From positions 1 to 44,091 of the forward strand of contig CAMPHR010000025.1 of NCBI GenBank assembly GCA_946886075.1: DNA of 44,091 bases. Reading direction: 5' to 3'. Shown one piece after another: positions 1 to 7,781 of the stretch; position 1 is the stretch's first letter, and each line of letters opens with the position of its first letter. The notes beneath the pieces were generated by a model. The model had not been told where the DNA came from. It saw only the letters and a program-made list of their open reading frames with translations, and did no database searches. The DNA is from an uncultured Novosphingobium sp. (GTDB taxonomy: Bacteria > Pseudomonadota > Alphaproteobacteria > Sphingomonadales > Sphingomonadaceae). A program made the position numbers and the translations under genes.

Positions 1-2089
1 CCTGCATCTGCGCCAGGGTGAAGCTCGTGCCCCCCACCGTGATGCTCGCGATCCCGTCGGTCGCCGACACCGTGAAGCTGCCGCTCGTCACATGGCTGCC
101 ATCATGCGCCGTCCCACTCGGCAGGCCTGCCTCATAGACGGTTGCGTCAGGGCCGTTCAGCGATGCCGTCACTACGCTTGCGCTGTCGGCCGCGCCCTTC
201 ACCGTGATCGTCAGCGTCGCAGGTGATTGGTCGCCATCGGCGTCCGTCATCGTGTAGCTGAGAGTGAAGTCCTTGCTGAACCCGCTGCCGAGCGCCTGCG
301 TCGCCGCCCGGCTGTTATCGAGCACATAGCTCCAGCTGCCATCGCTATTCTGCACCAGCGTGCCATAGCTGTTGAGCTCGGCCACCGCCGCTGCATCCGC
401 GCCCCAGGCGACGAATCCCTTGGGCGTGTCCGCACCCGACACGTCGTTGTCCAGCACATTGCCAGACAGGCTGTTGATAGCGCCGTCTTCGACAACAACA
501 TTGCCAACATCGTCAATCGCTTTGGGCACGTCATCAACAATGCCGATCGTCAGCGTTGTCGCGGCAGCATCTCCGTCACTGTCGGTCACGGTGACGGCGA
601 AGCTATCCTGCGTGTTGTCGCCTGAGGTGGCGGTTTCCAGCGTGTAGCTATAGCTATAGCCCGAAGTCGGCGATCCGGTGACGGTCAGGGTACCGAAGCT
701 GCCTTTGACAGTGCCGCCATTGGTTACATCGACATCGTTGATGACCAGCGAGCCAACCGTATCGTTCCCGGTCGTGACGATCAGTGTTCCAGCGGCAGTC
801 TCCGCTGAGGAATCAGCATTGGAACCATTGGGGTTCAGCGCCGCCTCATCCACCAGCGTGTCCGAACCGGCCTGAACCTCCACGGTCGGGGTTGAGTCCG
901 GTTGCAGGGTGACAGTGACCGTCGCCTGAGACGTATCGCCGTCGCCATCCTGGATCTGATAGACAAAGCTTGCTGTGCCTTCCTGACCCGCTGCCGGGGT
1001 GAAGGTGAATAGCCCGGTTGCGGGATCATAGACCACCGCCCCTTCTGCTGGACCGCTGACAATCGTCACGCGCACGGCGGGATTATTGTCGATGTCCACG
1101 CCGTCAGCGCCGAACACGTCATTTGCCAAGGCATTGATGACAACCGACGCACTTTCTGTACCCTGGTGGGCAAGGTCATCATGCGCGGTAGGAACATCGT
1201 CGATAACATTGACCACAAGTGTCTTGGTGACGCTGTCACCGTCAGCGTCGGTTACCGTGACTGTGAAATTGTCGGTGACGGTGTCGCCTGCAGTGTTGTC
1301 GGTGACCGTGTAGCTATATTCGATCACGCCCGGAGCGACGCTGATGATCGTCAGCGTGCCGCTCGTTCCGGTGATCGTCTGCCCCGGACCGGTGACGACC
1401 TGGTCATTAATCCTGATCGTCGCGGGCGTATCCAGCGCCACATAAGTGATAGTGCCGGTCGTCGTCTCGACGGCGGCCGGTTCGTTCGACCCAGGAGATT
1501 CGCCCGGACGATTCACCGTGCCCAAGCCGGCTTCGTCCACCACGGTCCCGGCGCCGGAGGTGGGAACCTCCAGTTCAGGCACATGATCTTCTTCCTCATC
1601 TGGCGCGATAGGTAGGATTTCCCGCTCTTCAGGCTGCGTGAAGGCCAATTCGGTCGGCGGGAGCAGATCGCCCAGATCGTGAGGATTCCCCACATCGCCC
1701 TCAGCCGCCAGGAAATTACCGCCGGAGCTGCGCGCCGGACCAGCAGCGGGCTGCGGCTCATCACCGATCAGCAACGCAGCAAGGTTGACCGAGGGGATTT
1801 CCACGTCGCCCACGACGATGCGGGGCACCACGACTGCACCGTCCAGGATCACCATCTGCGTGCCATCGGGCAGCGTGACGATCAGGTTCCTGCCGTCGAC
1901 TTCGATTTGATTGATGTCGGTTCCTGCGGGAAGGACAACTACGCCGTCCGGACCCGTGGCTACCGTGCGCATCGTGCCTGGTTGGATAGGATGCCCCTTC
2001 ACGCGAGCAGCGAGTGCATCCAGTGCTGGGTCATGCGCCTGCTGACGGTCAGCGGCGGCATCGACATTCCATTCGCGCTCGAAATCCAT
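1..2089 (-). CDS. Large VCBS/T1SS-type repeat adhesin, N-terminal part (runs off left edge)
   Basis: An open minus-strand frame runs from an ATG at 2089 to the window edge, giving about 696 residues with no stop. Residues 1-120 form a non-repetitive prefix with a short beta-rich core (INQIEVDGRNLIVTLPDG) like that of BapA-type adhesins. Next comes an acidic, proline-rich hinge (about 150-177), then Ig/cadherin-like repeats. These repeats carry the VCBS signature TVTDADGD/TVTDSDGD near residues 280, 500 and 610, and linkers of the type VIDDVP followed by DD. The known family role is a calcium-binding, type I-secreted surface protein for adhesion or biofilm; that role is inferred here. The C-terminal secretion signal and any partner transporter lie outside the window. 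The start follows a purine-rich stretch (GGGATGGAAAG) directly before ATG, and no other ATG lies in frame upstream. No signal peptide is present, as expected for type I secretion. Confidence 0.85.
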   Translation of the reverse strand, partial: MDFEREWNVDAAADRQQAHDPALDALAARVKGHPIQPGTMRTVATGPDGVVVLPAGTDINQIEVDGRNLIVTLPDGTQMVILDGAVVVPRIVVGDVEIPSVNLAALLIGDEPQPAAGPARSSGGNFLAAEGDVGNPHDLGDLLPPTELAFTQPEEREILPIAPDEEEDHVPELEVPTSGAGTVVDEAGLGTVNRPGESPGSNEPAAVETTTGTITYVALDTPATIRINDQVVTGPGQTITGTSGTLTIISVAPGVIEYSYTVTDNTAGDTVTDNFTVTVTDADGDSVTKTLVVNVIDDVPTAHDDLAHQGTESASVVINALANDVFGADGVDIDNNPAVRVTIVSGPAEGAVVYDPATGLFTFTPAAGQEGTASFVYQIQDGDGDTSQATVTVTLQPDSTPTVEVQAGSDTLVDEAALNPNGSNADSSAETAAGTLIVTTGNDTVGSLVINDVDVTNGGTVKGSFGTLTVTGSPTSGYSYSYTLETATSGDNTQDSFAVTVTDSDGDAAATTLTIGIVDDVPKAIDDVGNVVVEDGAINSLSGNVLDNDVSGADTPKGFVAWGADAAAVAELNSYGTLVQNSDGSWSYVLDNSRAATQALGSGFSKDFTLSYTMTDADGDQSPATLTITVKGAADSASVVTASLNGPDATVYEAGLPSGTAHDGSHVTSGSFTVSATDGIASITVGGTSFTLAQMQ

Positions 2090-2357
2090 CTTTCCATCCC
2101 ATCTGTCACCGTGGGACGGACCGAAGAAGTGCGCAGAAGACTGTCTCCCAACACTGCATAAGTGGTTGGGAAGGTTATCTTCAAAGACACACGGCATTAG
2201 CGGATCAGCTATTGCCCATTGTCTGCAATCTCCGCCGGTCAGGCTGCATCAGCCCTTCACCGCCCCGGATTAACCCCATCGTCTTATTACTTCTGACCCG
2301 ACGGCTTATCTTATTCAGCAGCAGTAAAGTGAGTCACGGAAAATCAACTTTTATTAA

Positions 2358-2369
2358 CCATTTAAATGG
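2358..2369. promoter_or_regulatory. Perfect 12-bp palindrome CCATTTAAATGG
   Basis: The sequence CCATTTAAATGG is a perfect dyad in the AT-rich gap, about 270 bases upstream of the adhesin start. A dimeric regulator could bind here; no regulator is assigned. Chance occurrence is possible in AT-rich DNA. Confidence 0.25.
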
Positions 2370-2435
2370 AATGGCGCTGGAAAAATAACTCAAGACTTAT
2401 TTCCAAGGATATAGATAAATAATCGCAAGTATATC

Positions 2436-2455
2436 TTTCGCTCTATAGCGCGAAA
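2436..2455. promoter_or_regulatory. Near-perfect 20-bp palindrome, candidate operator
   Basis: TTTCGCTCTATAGCGCGAAA is a dyad in which only positions 7 and 14 break symmetry: arms TTTCGC/GCGAAA and a CTATAG core. It sits in the AT-rich region about 350 bases upstream of the adhesin start and 100 bases past the minus-strand terminator. This is a reasonable place for an operator of the adhesin promoter, but no factor is identified. Confidence 0.3.
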
Positions 2456-2550
2456 CTAATCGAGGTTAATGATCGAGGGGAGGACCGCTGCGACTCGGAC
2501 TACTCCTTCAGCGACCTTGTCCGACCTGAGCTTGTCGCGGCTTCGGAAAT

Positions 2551-2589
2551 GAAAAAGCGGGCGGCCAACCAATTGGCTGACCACCCGCT
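2551..2589 (-). terminator. Rho-independent terminator, minus strand
   Basis: Bases 2556-2570 pair with 2575-2589 around an AATT loop. Read as minus-strand RNA, all 15 pairs form, three of them G-U, and the stem is followed by a U run (complement of the A run at 2552-2556). Read as plus-strand RNA, the same three positions are C-A mismatches. The hairpin is therefore specific for minus-strand transcripts, most likely ending the recO-to-TPR block. Confidence 0.75.
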
Positions 2590-2618
2590 CCCTGTGCGAC
2601 CCAAAGGATGATGTATTT

Positions 2619-2738
2619 ATGGCGCCCGTAGATCCGGAATCGTCAGAGTTGCTGCCGACGAACAACGGGAAATTAAACGCCTCCGCCCAATGGTTGCACG
2701 GAAATAGCAGCCGCAACCGGTTTAGCAATTCACCCTAA
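2619..2738 (+). CDS. Doubtful small ORF, 39 residues
   Basis: An ATG at 2619 opens a 39-codon frame closed by TAA at 2736-2738. An AAAGGA purine run lies about 10 bases upstream. The peptide starts MAPVDPESSELL and is rich in Ser and Asn, with a single Trp and no membrane segment or recognisable domain. It lies convergent to the TPR gene, in a stretch that may simply be that gene's 3' untranslated region. I do not recognise it, and it could easily be a chance ORF. Confidence 0.15.
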   Translation: MAPVDPESSELLPTNNGKLNASAQWLHGNSSRNRFSNSP

Positions 2739-2768
2739 GGGCTATATCATCGGTATAGGAAAATGGGC

Positions 2769-3332
2769 TCATTCCACTCCGCCTGCGGCATCGGACGTGG
2801 GAAGCTGCGCCGCTATCTGGGCCATGCGCCGGCTGCGCTCGCTCGCCACGCCGGTCGTTCTGCGGAACGACGCGAGCGCATAGCTCACCAGCGGCGCGGC
2901 TGCATCAGGCCGCTTGCGCGCCAGATAAAAATCGATCAAATTTTCCAGCGCCAACTGGCAATCGGGATCATCCTCACCACGCGTGCGCAGATAGCTGTCA
3001 AAGACGCGGCGAAGCAGTTGCTCAGTCTCCTGATATTGCCCAGCACTTTCCAATGCCAAGGCAAGATCATTGGCGGAAATCAATGTGCGTGGATCATCCG
3101 GTCCGAACAGCTCGTCAGCGAGAGTGAGCGCCTTGCGCGCAGGCTCCGCTCCTTCGGCCGGACGCCCCGCGGCATAAGCGGCCTGCGCCGTTGCTACTAA
3201 AGATCTCCACTGCTTCTCCCTGGCTTCAGTGACGTCGGCCACATAGGGCGCCTGCGCCCATGCCGCTGGCGTCAGACATAGAAGTAATAAAGCACAAGGT
3301 CCGGCTTTCCCGGTGAAGAATTGAAAGACCAT
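2769..3332 (-). CDS. Secreted tetratricopeptide-repeat protein
   Basis: A 187-residue protein. It begins with a signal peptide (hydrophobic stretch then AWAQA, likely cleavage near residue 27). Helical repeats of the kinesin-light-chain TPR type follow, including ARKALTLADELFGPDDPRTL and NDLALALESAGQYQETEQLL. Such proteins act as periplasmic protein-binding scaffolds; the partner is unknown. I chose ATG 3332 over the upstream GTG at 3353 because GGGGAGAAG lies five bases before it. It is the last gene of a same-strand block, 75 bases after the lysR-type gene, and is followed by the terminator at 2551-2589. It is shorter than typical multi-TPR proteins, with about three repeats. Confidence 0.7.
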   Translation of the reverse strand: MVFQFFTGKAGPCALLLLCLTPAAWAQAPYVADVTEAREKQWRSLVATAQAAYAAGRPAEGAEPARKALTLADELFGPDDPRTLISANDLALALESAGQYQETEQLLRRVFDSYLRTRGEDDPDCQLALENLIDFYLARKRPDAAAPLVSYALASFRRTTGVASERSRRMAQIAAQLPTSDAAGGVE

Positions 3333-3407
3333 CCGGCTTCTCCCCTGCCGCACCGCCTAATCTGTCGAACATTCACCAAAGGTGAAAAACAACTGAGGCG
3401 CAACTGC

Positions 3408-4199
3408 TCAGGAAACAAGCGCCTCTATCAACGCTTTCACCTTCTTCTGCCGCCATTGGGGTAGCGGAGCAATCAACCAATAGGCGAATGCGGAACTCTG
3501 CAGCTCCCCGACCTGCCGCACGCGTCCTGCCTCGATGTCAGCTTGCGCGAGCAGCAGCGGCACGGTGGCCTGCCCGAAACCGTTGATGGCAGCTTCGATG
3601 GCGAGCCCCGCGTCGGCCACACGGATGGCGGCCGGTTCGCTTCCTGCAGGACAGCCGGGCCAATCGACGCGAAACGCCGGGCTTCCCCCAGCCGCCTCAA
3701 CAGTGACGAAGCTCGCCTCGCCCAGCTTGACGCCTTCATGCTCACCCGGCCCTTCGGCAAGACGCAGCGCCAGGTCCAGATTGGCTTCTGTAAAGTCCAG
3801 CGCCTCATCCGCCGAAACCAGCGCAAATTTGAGATCGGGCTGGCTCGCGGCATAGCTCGCAAGGCGCGGCTGCAGCCATCTGGCGGTTATGTCGCGCGGC
3901 GCAGCAATGGTCAGCGAGGAACTGGATTGCCCCGCCTGCATCGCCCGCACCGCTTCTTCAAATTCCAGAAAGCCTGCGCGCAGGGCCTCAAGCCCCGCTT
4001 CAGTTTCCGGGGTAAGCTCCAGCCCCTTGGGCGTCCGGCGGAACAGGACGACGCCAAGCAGGTCCTCGAGCGCCCGGATTTGCTGGCCAACGGCAGCAGG
4101 CGTCACCGCCAGCTCATCAGCCGCGCGAGTGAATGACAGATGCCGCGCAGCCGCATCGAGCACGCGCAGGCCGTTCAACGGCAAATGTGTCCGCTTCAT
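3408..4199 (-). CDS. LysR-family transcriptional regulator (GcvA-like)
   Basis: 263 residues. The N-terminal winged helix-turn-helix spans about residues 8-65 with typical LysR motifs (LRVLDAAARHLSFTRAADEL, VGQQIRALEDLLG, LFRRTPKGLELT). A substrate-binding-like effector domain follows from about 90. The LPLNGLRVLDAAARHLSFTRAA opening is typical of the GcvA/AmpR subgroup. The effector and targets cannot be read from sequence. The ATG overlaps the apaG stop by four bases (ATGA), so it is probably translationally coupled in the leuB-metZ-apaG block rather than divergently placed as LysR genes often are; a target next door is therefore not implied. The effector domain is slightly short for the family (usual total about 290-300). 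Confidence 0.85.
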   Translation of the reverse strand: MKRTHLPLNGLRVLDAAARHLSFTRAADELAVTPAAVGQQIRALEDLLGVVLFRRTPKGLELTPETEAGLEALRAGFLEFEEAVRAMQAGQSSSSLTIAAPRDITARWLQPRLASYAASQPDLKFALVSADEALDFTEANLDLALRLAEGPGEHEGVKLGEASFVTVEAAGGSPAFRVDWPGCPAGSEPAAIRVADAGLAIEAAINGFGQATVPLLLAQADIEAGRVRQVGELQSSAFAYWLIAPLPQWRQKKVKALIEALVS

Positions 4200-4600
4200 T
4201 CAGCGACCGCCGGAGCTACGAGGGCAAAATGAGGAATGGCGATGTCAAACGTCTCCCCGCTGGCGCCGATCATATGATAATGCCCCCGCATGGATCCCGT
4301 CGGCGTGTTGAGCGGGCAACCCGAAACATAATCATAGCTTTTCCCCGGCTGCACCACCGGCTGCTCGCCGACCACGCCATCGCCATCCACGCGATGCTGC
4401 GCACCGCGCCCGTCAGTGATCACCCAATGACGGGTCAGCAACTGTACCGGCTGATCCCCGCCATTCTCGATACGGATATGATAGGCCCAGAACCAGCGTC
4501 CGCGGTCAGGCTCTGACTGCTCCGGAAGGAACGTAACAGCAACATGCACGTTTATATCGCGTGTGGTCGCATGGAAGGGAAAGAGCGCGTTCACCGCCAA
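4196..4600 (-). CDS. apaG: ApaG family protein
   Basis: 134 residues forming one ApaG (DUF525) fibronectin-III-like beta domain. Characteristic motifs are FLPEQSEPDRGRWFWAYHIR, HWVITDGRGAQHRV, and the C-terminal SMRGHYHMIGASGETFDIAIP. The family is named for an effect on Co/Mg resistance and Ap4A in enterobacteria; its molecular function is not settled. The frame opens with TTG at 4600, and a GTG at 4594 two codons later is equally possible. An AAAGG run sits about nine bases before the TTG. It lies 27 bases after metZ and overlaps the next gene by four bases, so it is part of an operon. Confidence 0.9.
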   Translation of the reverse strand: MAVNALFPFHATTRDINVHVAVTFLPEQSEPDRGRWFWAYHIRIENGGDQPVQLLTRHWVITDGRGAQHRVDGDGVVGEQPVVQPGKSYDYVSGCPLNTPTGSMRGHYHMIGASGETFDIAIPHFALVAPAVAE

Positions 4601-4627
4601 AGAAATGCGCCTTTCCCCCTGCTCTCG

Positions 4628-5836
4628 TCAACGGCCTATCGACTTCAGCGCGCGATCAAGATCCTCGATCACGTCGTCCGCGTCTTCCAGCCCGACATTC
4701 AACCGCAGCATATCCTCGGTGATACCGACCTCGAGCCGCGCTTCCTCAGCCATGCCGAAATGGGTGGTCGAGGCCGGATGGGTCATCAGCGATCGGGAAT
4801 CCCCGATATTGTTGCTGATATCGACCAGTTCGAGCCCGTTGAGCAGCCCATGGGCCTCTTTCCGGCCACCCCCGACATAGAGGGAGAAGATAGGCCCAGC
4901 CATCTCCATCTGCTTTGCTGCCAGGGCATATTGCGGATGGCTTTCCAGTCCCGGATAAAGAACCTTCGCCACGCGGCCTTCCAGGAATTTCGCCACCTTG
5001 AGCGCATTCTCGCTCTGGCGGCGGATACGCAGGTCCAGCGTCTCCAGCCCCTTCAGCACCACCCAGGCATTGAACGCGCTCAGCGTCGGCCCCGTGTTGC
5101 GGTGGAATGGCAGCAGCGTGTTGATGATGAAATCTTCGGTGCCGCAGATCGCGCCCGCCAGAACGCGGCCCTGGCCGTCCATCATCTTGGTCGCGCTATA
5201 GGCAACGACATCCGCCCCGAATTCCATCGGCCGCTGGAGTGCTGGCGTCGCAAAGGCATTGTCCACCACACTGGTGATCCCATGCTTCTTCGCGATGCCG
5301 CACACCGCCTCCAGGTCCACGACATCCATTGTGGGGTTGGCGGGCGTCTCGAAGAAGAACAGCTTCGTGTCAGGCCGTACTGCTGCTTCCCACGCATCAT
5401 TGTCCGTCGCATCGACGGTTGTCGTCTCTATCCCGAACTTGGGCAGCAGCGTATCCGTCAACCACCGGCAGGAACCGAACAGCGCCTTGCCAGCGACCAC
5501 ATGGTCGCCAGCCGAAAGCTGACACAGCAACGCTGCCGTCATCGCCGCCATGCCAGTCGCGGTCGCGCGGCAGGCTTCGGCGCCTTCCAGCAACGCTATG
5601 CGCTTTTCCAGCATCTCGACCGTGGGGTTTTGCAGGCGGCTGTAGGTCATGCCCTGCTGATCGCCCGCGAAACGCGCCGCCGCGTCTTCGGCGCGATCGT
5701 AGCAATAGCCGCTGGTCAGAAACAGCGCCTCTGACGTCTCGCCCCATTCGCTGCGCGCGCTTCCGCCCCGCACAGCCAATGTCGCGGGACGCCAATTCTT
5801 GGTGATAGCCGGGTCCTGCCCGCTCTTGCGCTTCAT
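4628..5836 (-). CDS. metZ: O-succinylhomoserine sulfhydrylase
   Basis: 402 residues, full length for the Cys/Met-metabolism PLP enzyme family. It is expected to convert O-succinylhomoserine plus sulfide to homocysteine in methionine synthesis (cytosol). The PLP lysine is K217 in SATKMMDGQGRV. Other family marks are TSGYCYDRAEDAAARFAG, YSRLQNPTV and SLGGVESL-like regions replaced here by IGDSRSLMTHPASTTH. The SRSLMTHPA segment with a downstream H rather than cystathionine-synthase marks fits MetZ better than MetB. It starts ten bases after leuB and is probably co-transcribed with it. No riboswitch fits in that gap. Confidence 0.9.
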   Translation of the reverse strand: MKRKSGQDPAITKNWRPATLAVRGGSARSEWGETSEALFLTSGYCYDRAEDAAARFAGDQQGMTYSRLQNPTVEMLEKRIALLEGAEACRATATGMAAMTAALLCQLSAGDHVVAGKALFGSCRWLTDTLLPKFGIETTTVDATDNDAWEAAVRPDTKLFFFETPANPTMDVVDLEAVCGIAKKHGITSVVDNAFATPALQRPMEFGADVVAYSATKMMDGQGRVLAGAICGTEDFIINTLLPFHRNTGPTLSAFNAWVVLKGLETLDLRIRRQSENALKVAKFLEGRVAKVLYPGLESHPQYALAAKQMEMAGPIFSLYVGGGRKEAHGLLNGLELVDISNNIGDSRSLMTHPASTTHFGMAEEARLEVGITEDMLRLNVGLEDADDVIEDLDRALKSIGR

Positions 5837-5846
5837 TGCGTCTTCC

Positions 5847-6893
5847 TCAGTTCAGCGCCGCCAGCACCGCGTCGCCCATCTCGACCGTGTTCATGCTGCC
5901 GCCAAGATCAAAGCTGCGCGCGCCGTTGGCAAGCGCCTTGGCAACCGCGGCCTCGATCCGGTCGGCCTGTTCCGGCATCCCAAGCGAGTAGCGCAGCATC
6001 ATGCCAGCCGACAGGACCGTTGCCAGCGGATTGGCCTTGCCCTGTCCGGCAATGTCGGGGGCAGACCCGTGGATCGGCTCGTACAGGCCCTGATTGCTGT
6101 CGTTGAGCGTTGCCGAGGCCAGCATGCCGATCGATCCGACGCACATGCTCGCCTGATCCGACAGGATGTCGCCGAACATGTTGCCGGTGACGATCACGTC
6201 GAACTGGCCCGGATCGCGCACCAGCTGCATCGCCGCATTGTCCACATACATGTGCGACAGGGCGACATCGGGATATTCGGCCGAAACCTCGATCACCACG
6301 TCGCGCCACAGCTGGCTCGTCTCCAGCACATTGGCCTTGTCCACCGAGCAAAGCTTGCCCCGCCGTGCACGCGCCGCCTGGAAACCCTGATGCGCGATCT
6401 TGCGCACCTGCTCTTCATTATAGGACATGATGTCATATCCTTCGCGCAGACCCTCGGCCGTCTTGCGCATGCCCTTCTCGCCGAAATAGACGTCGCCGTT
6501 GGTCTCACGCACGATCAGCAGGTCGATGGCGCTCGCCACCTCCTTTTTCAGGGCAGAAGCATCAGCAAGTTCGGGAAAGACTTTCGCCGGGCGCAAGTTG
6601 GAGAAAAGCCCCAACGCCTTGCGCAGGCCCAAAATCGCCTGCTCAGGGCGCAGATGCCGCTCCAGCGAGTCGCAATCGGGGTCACCGACTGCGCCAAACA
6701 GGATAGCGTCCGCGCGCCGGGCGATATCCAGCGTCTCGGGCGGCAACGGGTGGCCCACCGCTTTGTATGCAGCGCCGCCGACCAGCCCTTCCTCATAGGT
6801 CAAGCCATCGATCGCCAAGGCGTCGAGCACGCGCCGCGCCTGCGCGATGATCTCGGGGCCGATACCATCTCCGGGAAACAGGGCGATCAACAT
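5847..6893 (-). CDS. leuB: 3-isopropylmalate dehydrogenase
   Basis: 348 residues. It catalyses NAD-dependent oxidative decarboxylation of 3-isopropylmalate in leucine synthesis. Visible marks are the N-terminal [12 protein letters not shown], the substrate-binding arginines in [12 protein letters not shown] and [17 protein letters not shown], the metal/substrate site around [26 protein letters not shown] residues, and the NAD-binding loop [18 protein letters not shown]. Length and motifs are complete. It lies 52 bases downstream of recO and ten bases upstream of metZ. Confidence 0.95.
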   Translation of the reverse strand: MLIALFPGDGIGPEIIAQARRVLDALAIDGLTYEEGLVGGAAYKAVGHPLPPETLDIARRADAILFGAVGDPDCDSLERHLRPEQAILGLRKALGLFSNLRPAKVFPELADASALKKEVASAIDLLIVRETNGDVYFGEKGMRKTAEGLREGYDIMSYNEEQVRKIAHQGFQAARARRGKLCSVDKANVLETSQLWRDVVIEVSAEYPDVALSHMYVDNAAMQLVRDPGQFDVIVTGNMFGDILSDQASMCVGSIGMLASATLNDSNQGLYEPIHGSAPDIAGQGKANPLATVLSAGMMLRYSLGMPEQADRIEAAVAKALANGARSFDLGGSMNTVEMGDAVLAALN

Positions 6894-6945
6894 GGCGCGA
6901 AAACTCCTTCAATGTCGTGGCCGCCCCTTATGAAGCCACCGCGCC

Positions 6946-7680
6946 TCACGCAACCGCTCTTTTCAACCGGTCGACCAGCCTTTCGCGCGCAGCGACCGTA
7001 TCGGCACGCCAGTCGGTCAGCACCGACCGCTCCAGAAAGAAGCCTGTGAGCCGCAATCCGTCCAATATGCTGGACCAATCCCCGCTGCCTCCTTCGAGCA
7101 GGAAGCGCGGCAACGGCAGCAACCTGCTTTCATATCCATGGGCGCCCGCCCTGCTGACGGCCGCGGCACTGCGCGGGCTGACAAAGGCCAGATCGTCGTT
7201 GCCACCCGTCGCGGCGCATCGGCCGAGATCCAGGCCAAAGCCCAATTCGGCCAACAGCAGCAGTTCGTAACGCACAAGCGCAGCCGCCCATCCTCGCGCC
7301 GCTGGCGCTGCATCGACCGCCCCCAACACACCGTCCAAAGCCTGGAATAGCGACGGGTAAGGCGTCCCTTCCGGCAACGCCACTGCCGTAAGCGCACAGA
7401 CCCAATCGATCGCCGCAGCCGGAAGCGGTTCTGTCAGCAAGGGCGCTCGGCTATGGTCCAGCTCGACGGTCAACCCGGCAAGCTGCTCTTCGGTTCGCGC
7501 CCGGAACTCCGCCTTGACGCTGTTCCCCGGCAGCAGCACGGGCCGCAAGGCGCGCGATCGGCCTCCCCGGACATAGCCAGCCACCAACCCATGATCCGGC
7601 GTCAGCAGGCGCGCAATCGCCCCATGTTCGCCATGAGCCCGAACCCCGCAGACCAGGGCAGAAGTGATGACCACCGCCAT
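6946..7680 (-). CDS. recO: DNA repair protein RecO
   Basis: 244 residues. RecO loads RecA at gaps together with RecR and anneals SSB-coated strands. The N-terminal OB fold is visible ([52 protein letters not shown]). A helical domain with [22 protein letters not shown] follows, the usual position of the degenerate zinc module. ATG 7680 has AAGGA six bases upstream. It is first in the minus-strand block and divergent from the histidine kinase. Confidence 0.92.
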   Translation of the reverse strand: MAVVITSALVCGVRAHGEHGAIARLLTPDHGLVAGYVRGGRSRALRPVLLPGNSVKAEFRARTEEQLAGLTVELDHSRAPLLTEPLPAAAIDWVCALTAVALPEGTPYPSLFQALDGVLGAVDAAPAARGWAAALVRYELLLLAELGFGLDLGRCAATGGNDDLAFVSPRSAAAVSRAGAHGYESRLLPLPRFLLEGGSGDWSSILDGLRLTGFFLERSVLTDWRADTVAARERLVDRLKRAVA

Positions 7681-7720
7681 CCATCATCCTTAGCGGCGCG
7701 AACGTCACCGCGCCATCGCC

Positions 7721-7756
7721 TTGGGCGCATCCGGATAAAAGGTTGATATAGGTTGT
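7721..7756 (+). promoter_or_regulatory. Candidate sigma70-type promoter for the kinase gene
   Basis: TTGGGC at 7721-7726 and TGATAT at 7744-7749 are separated by 17 bases, so a start near 7756 would give a leader of about 26 bases to the ATG at 7782. The boxes are partial matches to the consensus and are unproven. Confidence 0.35.
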
Positions 7757-7781
7757 TTCTGTATCCGGGCTGTGGTGAAAC

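Larger units (their letters stand above)
2090..2550. other. AT-rich gene-free stretch upstream of the adhesin
   Basis: I see no convincing gene here. Base composition shifts sharply toward A/T between about 2160 and 2460 compared with the GC-rich surroundings, as expected for a long regulated promoter or leader of the adhesin, or for an acquired junction. It contains two palindromes, listed separately. Short ORFs on both strands lack family features. Confidence 0.6.

Noticed and set aside
227..1615. Several short ORFs on both strands over the adhesin
   Set aside because: They interrupt the continuous minus-strand repeat-protein frame, which has clear VCBS motifs and no stop; the others are out-of-frame shadows.
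2456..2728. 90-codon minus-strand ORF in the left gap
   Set aside because: It starts at TTG, spans the intrinsic terminator hairpin and has no domain; the hairpin evidence is better explained as RNA structure.
5837..5846. SAM-type riboswitch ahead of metZ
   Set aside because: Only ten bases separate metZ from leuB, far too few for any known riboswitch.
4544..7049. Long plus-strand frames opposite metZ and leuB
   Set aside because: Antisense shadows of two well-recognised enzymes; Arg/His/Gln-rich products without domains.
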